A stretch of 64,000 nt of DNA from Mycobacterium sp. Root135 (GTDB taxonomy: Bacteria > Actinomycetota > Actinomycetes > Mycobacteriales > Mycobacteriaceae). The stretch is from positions 1,238,911 to 1,302,910 of the forward strand of contig NZ_LMEZ01000001.1 of assembly GCF_001426545.1 (NCBI RefSeq). The letters are read 5' to 3'. The notes under the pieces are model-generated. The model was not told where the DNA came from and searched no databases. It was given only the letters and a program-made list of their open reading frames with translations. Below, piece after piece: positions 31,272 through 38,720 of this stretch (its first letter is position 1; every line of letters starts with the position of its first letter). A program made the translations under genes and the position numbers.

Positions 31272-32228
31272 CTAGGACTCCGCTCCCGCAGCACGACGCT
31301 GCGCCTTGCCGAGCACGCTTACGAGGTAGCGCGCGGTGATGAACACGATGATCCAGAGCAGCAGCATGTAGGTGCTGCCGCGGGAGTAGTCGAGGTTGAT
31401 GATCGAGTCCTCGAACGCGCCGATCTGCAGGGTCCGGGTGGCCACGCCGGGACCGCCGGCGGTCAGCACGTAGATGTGGTCGAACACCTTGAGGTTGTCC
31501 ATGAACCGGAAGATGACGGCGACCAGGATGTACGGCCACAGCATCGGGAGCATCAGCTTGCGGAACATGAAGAACCAACTGGCTCCGTCGACCTCGGACG
31601 CCTCGAACGGCTCCTTCGGCAGGGACCGGATGCCGGCCAGCACCAGAATCGCCACGAACGGCGTGAAGATCCACAAGTCGACCAGTATCACCGAGAACAG
31701 GGCGTTGCCGCTGGACAACCAGTCGAAGGTGTTGCCAAGTCCCAGAACGTGGTTCAGGACGCCGAACTGCGGGTTGAACATCAGCTTCCAAATCACGCCC
31801 GCGATCACGGGGGCGATCATCAAGGGCAGGATCAACACCTTCTCGAAGATCTTGCCGATGATGCTCGAGCGGTTCAGCAGCAGCGCCAGGCCCACTCCGA
31901 GCACGGTCTCGACCAAGGTGGCGAGGACGGCGAAGATGGCCGTCGTGCGCACGCTGTACCAGAACACCTGGTCACCGAGAACGGATTTGAAGTTGTCGAA
32001 CCACACGAAGTGCGGGTTCGGGTTGACCGCCGCGTAGTTGAGGAAGGCGTAGTAGGCGCCCACGAAGAAGGGGTAGAGGATTCCGACGACGATCACGAGC
32101 GCGGGAATCGACAGGAGGTAGGGACGGAGCTTGCGGCGCCAGGTCGGCACCTCGGGCACGTTGCGCCGCTGCGCGGCGGCAGGCTGTTCCGGCGAAGTCG
32201 CCGGCGCCTTGGGGGTTTGCGTGGTCAT
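31272..32228 (-). CDS. ABC sugar/polyol permease, MalF type
   Basis: A 318-residue permease with a polar Pro/Ala-rich N-terminus of about 35 residues, then six predicted helices beginning LRPYLLSIPALVIVVGILYP. The EAA-like loop is FEASEVDGASWFFMFRKLMLP. It is the first of the two permease genes, 14 nt after the binding-protein gene, in the usual order binding protein, MalF-like, MalG-like. Confidence 0.93.
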   Translation of the reverse strand: MTTQTPKAPATSPEQPAAAQRRNVPEVPTWRRKLRPYLLSIPALVIVVGILYPFFVGAYYAFLNYAAVNPNPHFVWFDNFKSVLGDQVFWYSVRTTAIFAVLATLVETVLGVGLALLLNRSSIIGKIFEKVLILPLMIAPVIAGVIWKLMFNPQFGVLNHVLGLGNTFDWLSSGNALFSVILVDLWIFTPFVAILVLAGIRSLPKEPFEASEVDGASWFFMFRKLMLPMLWPYILVAVIFRFMDNLKVFDHIYVLTAGGPGVATRTLQIGAFEDSIINLDYSRGSTYMLLLWIIVFITARYLVSVLGKAQRRAAGAES

Positions 32229-32242
32229 GACTGCCAGAACTC

Positions 32243-33691
32243 CTAGAGGTTGACCTTGGAGGTGTTGGTCTTGGCGAGGCTGCGTAGGCGCGACGCGGCG
32301 TCGTCACCGCCGTAGATGTCCTGCAGGGCTACGGCCCAGTTCTGCGTGGTGTCGAAGAACTTCTTCTGCGGGGTGAACTGAATCTTCGACTGACCGATCA
32401 CGGTCTCGAAGGCCTCCAGGTAACCGAACTGGTCGGCGGCGACCCGCTTGAACGTGGTGTCGAACACCGACTTTCGCACCGGGTCGGCGTACGTGCCGCC
32501 TTCGACGGCCTTGTTCATCGCCTCCTTGCCGGTGGCCCACTGGATGAACAGCCAGGCGGGCAGCTTGTTTCGGGAGTTGGCGCTCATCGCCCAACTCCAC
32601 GTCCACAGGTTGGTCTTGTAGTTGCCGTCCGCTCCGGCGGGCCCGGCATACCAGGCGATGTTGCCCGCTTCCTTGCTCGCCCCCGGCTTGTTCTTCGGGT
32701 AGGTGGCACTGTCGGCGTCGAACACCATCATCGCCTTGCCGTCGCCGAGATCGCCGGTGGCGTTGGGGTAGTCGTAGGTCGTCCACGACGTCGGCCCGGC
32801 CTGGTGCTGCATGTCGATCCACTTCTTGGTGAAGTCGATCGCCTTGTCACTGTCCATCTCGGCGATGAGTTCCGAACCGTTGAACGTGTAGTCGACCGCA
32901 CCTTCGCGGCTGTACTGCGTCATGAAGCCGGGGTGGATCGTGGCCCAGGACTTCGAGCCGCGGGTGGAGATTCCGTAGCGGTTCTCCGAGCGATCGGTCA
33001 GGTCTACGGCGAGCTGGATGAAGTCGTCGAGGTTGTCGGGCAGCTTGGTGATGCCCTTCTCGTCGAAGATGCGCTTGTTGTAGGCGACGACGTTGTTCTC
33101 GAACCCCCACGGGATGGCCCACTGACCGCCGGTCCCCAACGGGTTGCCGTTGACGAAGTCCCATCGGGTGGAGGTTCGCAGACCCTCGAAGATGTCCTCG
33201 AAGTCGTACTCGGCACTGGTGGCCGAGCTGTTCTGCAGCCACGGGTTGAGGTCTTCGATCCAGCCAGGGGGGCCGTACTGCCAGATGAAGTAGGCGCCGA
33301 GCATGAACGCGTCGTGCTTACCCGAGCCGCCGGCCAGTTCGGTGTTCAGCTTGGTGAAGTAGTCGGCCTCTGGCACCAGGTCGACGTTCACCGTGATCCC
33401 GGTGAGCTCGCTGAACTCCGCGAGCAGCGGTTGATACGACAGCTGATACGGGTGCGGCGTCTGAAGGATGTTCAGCGTCTGCCCGGACGCCTTCTTCCAG
33501 TCGAAGCCACCGGTCACCGCCGACGCCCCGTTGGGGGCGCTGGCCTTGCCGCCGACGCCGCAGGCGCTCAGCACGGGCAGGCTGGCCGCGGCGGCTCCGG
33601 CAACGCCCAACGCCGCCAACATGTTTCGTCGCGACATCTGGGGGCCACCCGGGCCGGCCCGGAAAATGCCTGCGCTGCGATCTCGACTCAT
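32243..33691 (-). CDS. Tat-exported solute-binding lipoprotein of the tetritol importer
   Basis: A 482-residue family 1 extracellular solute-binding protein. The N-terminus has a twin-arginine motif SRRNML (20-25), a hydrophobic core and a lipobox LSAC with Cys44, so the protein is probably Tat-exported and lipid-anchored. The mature domain begins GQTLNILQTPHPYQLSYQPLL. The ATG at 33691 has GAAGGA 8 nt upstream; a second Met at 19 would also preserve the signal. It captures the polyol and delivers it to the permeases. Specificity is assigned from context. Confidence 0.92.
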   Translation of the reverse strand: MSRDRSAGIFRAGPGGPQMSRRNMLAALGVAGAAAASLPVLSACGVGGKASAPNGASAVTGGFDWKKASGQTLNILQTPHPYQLSYQPLLAEFSELTGITVNVDLVPEADYFTKLNTELAGGSGKHDAFMLGAYFIWQYGPPGWIEDLNPWLQNSSATSAEYDFEDIFEGLRTSTRWDFVNGNPLGTGGQWAIPWGFENNVVAYNKRIFDEKGITKLPDNLDDFIQLAVDLTDRSENRYGISTRGSKSWATIHPGFMTQYSREGAVDYTFNGSELIAEMDSDKAIDFTKKWIDMQHQAGPTSWTTYDYPNATGDLGDGKAMMVFDADSATYPKNKPGASKEAGNIAWYAGPAGADGNYKTNLWTWSWAMSANSRNKLPAWLFIQWATGKEAMNKAVEGGTYADPVRKSVFDTTFKRVAADQFGYLEAFETVIGQSKIQFTPQKKFFDTTQNWAVALQDIYGGDDAASRLRSLAKTNTSKVNL

Positions 33692-33729
33692 CTTCGTGTC
33701 CTTCGTGGGATCCTGCGGGGGATGTCGGA

Positions 33730-34818
33730 CTACGCCGGGATCAGGGAGACCTTGACCGACTCCTTGCCGCTGCCGACGAGGTCCAAGCCCTTCTGGAATT
33801 CGCTCAGCGGAAGTTGGTGGGTGCAGATTTCGTCGAGGGGCAGCACGCCGGACTCGATCATCTTGATGGCGGCCGGCCAGCAGTACGGCCCGAGGTGGGC
33901 GCCGAGGACGTCGAGTTCCTTGTCGTCGCTGATGATGCTCCAGTCGACCGTGACGTCGCTGCCGAAGACGCCGTACTCGACGTAGCGGCCCAGCTTGCGC
34001 AGCGCGTTGAGCCCCTGCGGCACGGCGGACGGGTGCCCGGTGCCCTCGATGTACACGTCGGCCCCGTAGCCGTCGGTGAGATCCTTGACGATCTTCTCGA
34101 CGTCTTCCTCGGCGATGTTGATCGTGATGTCGGCACCGCACTTCTTGGCGAGCGCGAGCTTCTCGGGCGCCATGTCCAGCGCGATGACGTGCATCGGGTT
34201 CTTGGCCCTCGCCCCGGCGATCATGCCGAGTCCGATGGGTCCGCAACCGGCCACCACGACGGTGTCCTCGAAGGTGATCTGCGCGCGTTCGACGGCGTGC
34301 AGCGAGCAGGACAGCGGCTCGACGAAGGCGGCGTGTGCGGGCGGGATGTCGCCGGAGATCTTGTGCACCAACGCTTCCACCGGGTAGGTCATATACCCGG
34401 CCATCGCGCCGGGGGTGCGGCGCTTGAAACCGTAGAGGTCGTGGGGTTGGCACATGTGGTACTGGCCGCGCTTGCAGAAGCGGCACTCCCAGCACGGCAC
34501 GATCTGCTCGGAGGTCACCCGGTCGCCGACGGCGATGCCCCACCGGCTTGCCGCTGCGTCGTCGAGTTCGACGACGCGGCCGACGAATTCGTGGCCGGGG
34601 ATGACCATCGTCTCGGTCCAGGCGGGGCGGTTCTCGTCGCCCCAGAACTTGGCGGCGCCGTGGTAGCACTTCAGGTCGCTGGCGCAGATGCCGACGGCCT
34701 CGACACGGACGAGCGCTTCGCCTGGCTTGCGCTCCGGAACCGCGACCTCCTCGAGTCGGTAGTCGTTCGGTCCGTGACAGACGACGGCCTGCATCTTCTC
34801 GGGGATTTGTTCGGGCAT
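33730..34818 (-). CDS. eltD: Zinc-dependent polyol dehydrogenase, probable erythritol/L-threitol dehydrogenase
   Basis: A 362-residue medium-chain dehydrogenase closely resembling M. smegmatis EltD as I recall it, which oxidises erythritol and L-threitol with NAD to erythrulose. Catalytic zinc ligands are Cys45 and the GHE at 75-77. The structural zinc site is Cys109, 112, 115 and 123. The Rossmann motif is AGCGPIGLG. It is the first gene of the eight-gene operon. GAAGGAG lies 8 nt upstream of the ATG; the frame extends 17 codons further but into the promoter. Confidence 0.9.
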   Translation of the reverse strand: MPEQIPEKMQAVVCHGPNDYRLEEVAVPERKPGEALVRVEAVGICASDLKCYHGAAKFWGDENRPAWTETMVIPGHEFVGRVVELDDAAASRWGIAVGDRVTSEQIVPCWECRFCKRGQYHMCQPHDLYGFKRRTPGAMAGYMTYPVEALVHKISGDIPPAHAAFVEPLSCSLHAVERAQITFEDTVVVAGCGPIGLGMIAGARAKNPMHVIALDMAPEKLALAKKCGADITINIAEEDVEKIVKDLTDGYGADVYIEGTGHPSAVPQGLNALRKLGRYVEYGVFGSDVTVDWSIISDDKELDVLGAHLGPYCWPAAIKMIESGVLPLDEICTHQLPLSEFQKGLDLVGSGKESVKVSLIPA

Positions 34819-34851
34819 GTCAAAGGCTCCTTCGGCTGTGGCTGAGGTCAC

Positions 34852-34878
34852 ATTATCGAGAGCGTGCACATTTGTCCA
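34852..34878 (-). promoter_or_regulatory. Candidate promoter of the tetritol operon
   Basis: On the minus strand a -35-like TGGACA (34878-34873), a 15-nt spacer and a -10-like GATAAT (34857-34852) precede eltD by about 33 nt. The -35 box overlaps the first operator-like repeat, so a regulator bound there would interfere with or contact RNA polymerase. Confidence 0.45.
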
Positions 34879-34920
34879 GAACGAATGTTCAGCAAGATTC
34901 CCTTCAGAACATATGTGCAG
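34865..34920. promoter_or_regulatory. Operator-like repeats between eltD and the SorC-family regulator
   Basis: Two imperfect direct repeats of CAGAACnnATGTnCAG (34877-34892 and 34905-34920; 13 of 16 identical) are spaced 28 bp apart. The first contains the dyad GAAC-GAAT-GTTC. The block is also bounded by an inverted pair TGCACAT (34865-34871) and ATGTGCA (34913-34919). The position between divergent genes points to the SorC-family regulator at 34950 as the binding protein. Inferred. Confidence 0.5.
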
Positions 34921-34949
34921 GGTTGCGAGAGCGGTGCCATACTTCCTGC

Positions 34950-35978
34950 ATGCCCAGGTCGGCTCAGCCCATGCCGGCGAACCAATCGGTCGACGCCAGC
35001 CCGCAGGACGGCGAGGCCAGTCACTTCGCGGCCTCGCTTCTCTACGCGGCCGCCCGGCTGTACTACGAGGACGACGCCACCCAGGCCGAGGTGGCCGAAC
35101 AACTCGGCACTAGCCGCGCCACCGTCAGCAGGTTGCTGTCCGAAGCCAAGCGACAGGGCATCGTCCGCATCGAGGTGGTGCCGCCCGCCGAGGCGCGCAC
35201 GGGCGACCTGGCCGATCGGCTGGCCCGCGCGCTCAACATCACGTCGGTCTACCTCAGCGCGCAGCTCCCGACCCCCACCTCCGGTCGCTCCGTCGTCGAC
35301 GTCATGGGGCGGGTACTCGCACCGGCGGTGGCGAGGGCGCTCGGCGAGGCAGGGCTCCTACCGGGCGACGTGCTCCTGGTGTCGTCGGGGCGCACGGTGT
35401 ACGAGGTCGCCCAGTGCGAGCTGACCCCGTTGCCCGGCGTCGTGGTCGCTCCGACCGTCGGCGGCAATGATCAGCCCGAGGAGTGGTATCAGACCAACGA
35501 GATCACCCGCCTGGTCGCCAACCGCATCGGCGGCCGGGCGAACTACCTCTTCGCCCCCGGCCTGCCCGGCGTCGAGCTGTACCAGTCGCTGCTGAACGAT
35601 CCGAGTATTCAACGGGTGCTGCATCTTTGGCCTCACGCCCGGTGTGCGCTGATGGGCATCGGCGCACCACCGCTGACGCGCTCGGACATCCCCCGATTCG
35701 TCCCGACGGGTTCGACGTCGCTGCGCTCCGCCGTCGGCGACGTCTGCTCGCGTTTCTACGACCGGGACGGTCGGCCGGTCGAGTTCGAGGACGGCGACCG
35801 CTTGATCGCCGTGGAACTCGAAGTGCTGCGCCACATTCCGGCGACCATCGCCGTGGCCATCGGCAAGGAGAAGGTCGACTCCATCATCGCCGGCGCTCGC
35901 GGCGGCTACTTCAACCGCCTGGTCACCGACCCCGGAACGGCCAACGACATCCTGACCAGTCCCACGCTCGCCGACTGA
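34950..35978 (+). CDS. SorC/DeoR-type sugar-binding transcriptional regulator
   Basis: A 342-residue regulator. The N-terminal helix-turn-helix is at about residues 43-66 (TQAEVAEQLGTSRATVSRLLSEA). A large sugar-phosphate effector domain of the SorC family follows (motifs GDVLLVSSGRTVYEVA, APTVGGND, LFAPGLPG, GIGAPP). It is divergent from eltD and probably controls the tetritol operon in response to a phosphorylated intermediate. ATG 34950 has a CATACT hexamer 7 nt upstream; the in-frame ATG at 34971 is possible. It ends 7 nt from a convergent oxidoreductase gene. Confidence 0.9.
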   Translation: MPRSAQPMPANQSVDASPQDGEASHFAASLLYAAARLYYEDDATQAEVAEQLGTSRATVSRLLSEAKRQGIVRIEVVPPAEARTGDLADRLARALNITSVYLSAQLPTPTSGRSVVDVMGRVLAPAVARALGEAGLLPGDVLLVSSGRTVYEVAQCELTPLPGVVVAPTVGGNDQPEEWYQTNEITRLVANRIGGRANYLFAPGLPGVELYQSLLNDPSIQRVLHLWPHARCALMGIGAPPLTRSDIPRFVPTGSTSLRSAVGDVCSRFYDRDGRPVEFEDGDRLIAVELEVLRHIPATIAVAIGKEKVDSIIAGARGGYFNRLVTDPGTANDILTSPTLAD

Positions 35979-35985
35979 TTGTCGG

Positions 35986-36843
35986 CTACAGCACGGCGTC
36001 GGCGAGCCGGTCGACCTGATCCAGCGAGGCCACACTCGGATGGAACAACAACTGGTCGAAGCCCATGTCGCGATACCGCTGCACGGTGCCGTGGGCATCC
36101 GCGGGCGTGTCCACCATGTCCGCGACGTTGAGCGCCGCGTAATCCGGCTTGTTTCCGTAGTACGCGCCCAGGTTTCGCCGACCGTCGGCCACGACGGAAC
36201 CGTCACCGAGCGCGAAGTTCACCGACGTCTGCATCAGAGGGCGGCCCGCGCGGCCCGCCTCGTGCCAACGAGTGCGAAGCTGCTCGGCGAAGGACGCCTG
36301 GGTCTCGTAGTCACGCACCGCGCCACCGGCCCAGCCGTCACCGAGCGTGGCCACCCTCCGCAACGTCGGCTTCCCCTTCCCGCCGAACAGCACGGGGATG
36401 GTCACCGGAGCCGGGCACAGCGCCGCCCCACCGTCGAACGGCGCACCCGACCAGACCTCCCGCCAGACGGTCACGGCGTCGTCGAGAATCGCTCCGCGAG
36501 AATCGAACTCGACCCCCGCGCCGCGGTAGTCGTCGGGTCGCGCACCGACTCCGACCCCGAGAACGAGCCGGCCGCCGGAGGCGTCCGACAGGGTCGCCAA
36601 CTGCTTGGCGAGAAGGACCGGCGGGTAGAGCGGGGCCAGCAGAATGTTGGTCACCAGGCCGACTGTCGAGGTGGCACCTGCGGCCAGCGCCAGCGTGGTG
36701 ACCGAGTCGAGGCTCGGGTAGATCAAACGGTCGATCGTCGTCACGGCGTCGAATCCGCGCTGCTCGGCCCGGCGCGCGCACTCGACGACCAGCGTGCCGT
36801 CGACTCCGGCGACGTGGTTGGGCAATCCGATTCCAATCTTCAT
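35986..36843 (-). CDS. LLM-class F420-dependent oxidoreductase
   Basis: A 285-residue luciferase-like barrel protein. The F420-type N-terminus is MKIGIGLPNHV, followed by FDAVTTIDRL and the GLVTNILLAP and LVLGVGVGARPDDY segments. Mycobacterial members usually use coenzyme F420 rather than FMN. The start overlaps the upstream SDR stop (ATGA), so the two oxidoreductases are cotranslated. Substrate is unknown. Confidence 0.87.
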   Translation of the reverse strand: MKIGIGLPNHVAGVDGTLVVECARRAEQRGFDAVTTIDRLIYPSLDSVTTLALAAGATSTVGLVTNILLAPLYPPVLLAKQLATLSDASGGRLVLGVGVGARPDDYRGAGVEFDSRGAILDDAVTVWREVWSGAPFDGGAALCPAPVTIPVLFGGKGKPTLRRVATLGDGWAGGAVRDYETQASFAEQLRTRWHEAGRAGRPLMQTSVNFALGDGSVVADGRRNLGAYYGNKPDYAALNVADMVDTPADAHGTVQRYRDMGFDQLLFHPSVASLDQVDRLADAVL

Positions 36844-37592
36844 TGGGTTCCCTTCGATTCCTCGCAATTGACTGCTGCATAGACCTTTTGGTAGTCACCA
36901 CGGCGTTCGGCGAACCGCAGCGGCGTAGCTGCGTCGACGACGACCTCATCGGCCTCGGGACGCGAGGCCAGCAGCGAAACGACGTCGCGGACGAACCCCT
37001 CGACCCCCACCCCGTAGTCGTCGTCCGCGGTCCCGTCGGTGTAGACCCGGGGAGGAGGAATCTCGATCACCCGAATCGGGCTGTCCCGCAATTGGAATCG
37101 CAGGGATTCTGTGTAGGAGTGCATCGCCGCCTTGGTGGCACAGTAGGTGGGGAGGCCAGCCTTCGGTACGAAGGCAAGGGACGAGGTGACGTTCACGATC
37201 AACGCGGACGGCCTGCGCCTCAGCGCGGGCAGCAGATGCGCGGTCAGCAGAAGCGGGCCGAGCAGGTTCGTCGAGATCACGTCGCCGATGACATCGGGAT
37301 CCGGGGCCCGCAGATCTTCGGTACGCATGATTCCCGCGTTGTTGATCAACACGTTCAACCGCGGATGTCGCCGCACGACCTCCTCGGCGAAGTCGCGAAC
37401 GGCACCCGCGTCGCTCTGATCCACCGGAAGGCACGCGATACCTGGGTGCCGACGGGCAACGGATTCCAGTGCGTCCTGGCGGCGACCCGCGATGACGACC
37501 TGGTTGCCTGCCCGATGCAGGGCGACGGCGAGACCTTCACCGATACCGCTGCCGCCGCCGGTGATGAGGATCGTGTTGTTCGTTAGACGCAT
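36840..37592 (-). CDS. Short-chain dehydrogenase/reductase (DltE-like)
   Basis: A 250-residue classical SDR. The cofactor motif is TGGGSGIG (residues 11-18), and R37-R38 suggest NADP. NNAG, the catalytic Ser in VTSSLA and YCATK follow. The C-terminal part (RVIEIPPPRVYTD) is of the DltE type. It is first of a two-gene unit with the LLM oxidoreductase. It is divergent from the Lrp-type regulator at 37691, which probably controls it. Substrate is unknown. Confidence 0.88.
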   Translation of the reverse strand: MRLTNNTILITGGGSGIGEGLAVALHRAGNQVVIAGRRQDALESVARRHPGIACLPVDQSDAGAVRDFAEEVVRRHPRLNVLINNAGIMRTEDLRAPDPDVIGDVISTNLLGPLLLTAHLLPALRRRPSALIVNVTSSLAFVPKAGLPTYCATKAAMHSYTESLRFQLRDSPIRVIEIPPPRVYTDGTADDDYGVGVEGFVRDVVSLLASRPEADEVVVDAATPLRFAERRGDYQKVYAAVNCEESKGTQ

Positions 37593-37598
37593 GCTCTC

Positions 37599-37650
37599 GA
37601 GAATGGCCGGGTGGGGTGACGATCAGCGACTGATAGCCGGAGAATGGCCG
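37599..37650. promoter_or_regulatory. Direct repeats in the SDR/Lrp-type divergent region
   Basis: GAGAATGGCCG occurs at 37599-37609 and again at 37640-37650. The spacing is 41 bp (about four helical turns), so both copies are on the same face. They lie between the SDR and the divergent Lrp-type regulator and are candidate operator half-sites for it. Confidence 0.4.
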
Positions 37651-37677
37651 ACAATCTTCACGATGGCGCAGCGCCCG

Positions 37678-37683
37678 TAGTGT
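37678..37683 (+). promoter_or_regulatory. -10 hexamer for the Lrp-type regulator
   Basis: TAGTGT ends 7 nt before ATG 37691, a leaderless arrangement. Confidence 0.45.
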
Positions 37684-37690
37684 TATCCGC

Positions 37691-38683
37691 ATGATCGACG
37701 TGCTTGACGGCCAAATCATTCACGCCCTGCAATTGTCACCAAGGGCCTCGTTCCGTCTCGTCGCCGACACGGTCGACGCACCCGAACAGACGGTCGCCCG
37801 CCGCTACCACCGGCTACGGCGCGACGGGGCGTTGCGGGTCGTCGGCCTGCTGAACCCGAGGGTGCACGGTGAGGCCCAGTGGGTGGTCCGTGTCCACGCC
37901 AAGCCCGATGACATCCCCCGCCTCGCCGAGGCGCTGGTACGGCGGCCAGAAGTGACTCACGCCAACATCCTTTCGGGCTGGAGCGAACTGGTCTTCGTCG
38001 TGCGTGCACCGCTGACCGAGGGCCCCGAGGGACTACTCGGGCGATTGCCGCGCACCACGTCGGTGATCGACCTCGACATCGACCTGATCCTCCACACGTT
38101 CGGTGAGGCGGGCACCGAACCGTGGACCGCATACGGCCACACCCTGGACGCCGACCAGGTTCATCACATCCTGCAGCGATCCACCCCGCCGTCGCCCACC
38201 GTTCGACCCGCCGCGCCGACAGCCGAGGATCAGCCGCTCTTCGACGCGCTGGCCGCAGACGGCCGCGCACCCCACTCGCGCCTGGCCCAGGAGACCGGCT
38301 GGTCCACGCCTCGCGTCGCACGCCGCCTCGCCGCACTCGAGGCCGCGGGCACGCTGACCTACGACCTCGACGTCCTGCCCCAACGCCTCGGCTTCGAGCT
38401 CAACGCGATGATCTGGCTGACGACGACGCCGCAACACCTCGACAGCGTCGGGCAGCAGATCGCGGCACACGCCGAGATCGCGTCCGTGGCCGCCATCAGC
38501 GGTCGAAACAACCTCATGGCCATCGCCATTTGCCGCGACGTCCAACATCTCTACGGCTATCTGTCCGGTGAGTTCGCCGCCGTGGAGCACGTGGGCGGCT
38601 ACGACGTGAGCATTCGCGCCCAACGTCTCAAGCAGACGGCGTCCTTGATCTCGCGCGGGCGGCTGATGAACGCGTACGCGTGA
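37691..38683 (+). CDS. Lrp/AsnC-type regulator with duplicated domains
   Basis: A 330-residue protein built from two AsnC-like halves. The first winged helix (residues 1-50, LDGQIIHALQLSPRASFRLVAD) is followed by a ligand-domain-like segment. The second helix-turn-helix (about 178-225, LFDALAADGRAPHSRLAQETG) is followed by a second such segment (ELNAMIWLTTTPQHLDSV...). Usual Lrp proteins are about 150 residues, so this is a fused tandem form. It is divergent from the SDR-LLM pair and is its probable regulator. The effector is unknown. Confidence 0.87.
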   Translation: MIDVLDGQIIHALQLSPRASFRLVADTVDAPEQTVARRYHRLRRDGALRVVGLLNPRVHGEAQWVVRVHAKPDDIPRLAEALVRRPEVTHANILSGWSELVFVVRAPLTEGPEGLLGRLPRTTSVIDLDIDLILHTFGEAGTEPWTAYGHTLDADQVHHILQRSTPPSPTVRPAAPTAEDQPLFDALAADGRAPHSRLAQETGWSTPRVARRLAALEAAGTLTYDLDVLPQRLGFELNAMIWLTTTPQHLDSVGQQIAAHAEIASVAAISGRNNLMAIAICRDVQHLYGYLSGEFAAVEHVGGYDVSIRAQRLKQTASLISRGRLMNAYA

Positions 38684-38687
38684 CCGA

Positions 38688-38702
38688 CGTTGTCCACCAA
38701 CG
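38688..38702. terminator. Weak hairpin between convergent Lrp-type and HNH genes
   Basis: CGTTG (38688-38692) pairs with CAACG (38698-38702) over a 5-nt loop in the 37-bp gap. The short stem without a U-tract is weak support for a terminator. Confidence 0.3.
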
Positions 38703-38720
38703 CCATTGGCACGTGACCCG

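Noticed and set aside
29242..31791. 849-codon minus-strand frame suggesting a fusion of permease and ATPase
   Set aside because: Only the part after 30369 has ATPase motifs. The upstream part is an out-of-frame reading of the two permease genes, which have their own starts and stops.
32243..34669. 808-codon minus-strand frame suggesting a dehydrogenase-binding protein fusion
   Set aside because: The first 320 codons are a shadow of eltD. The binding protein has its own Tat signal and Shine-Dalgarno sequence at 33691.
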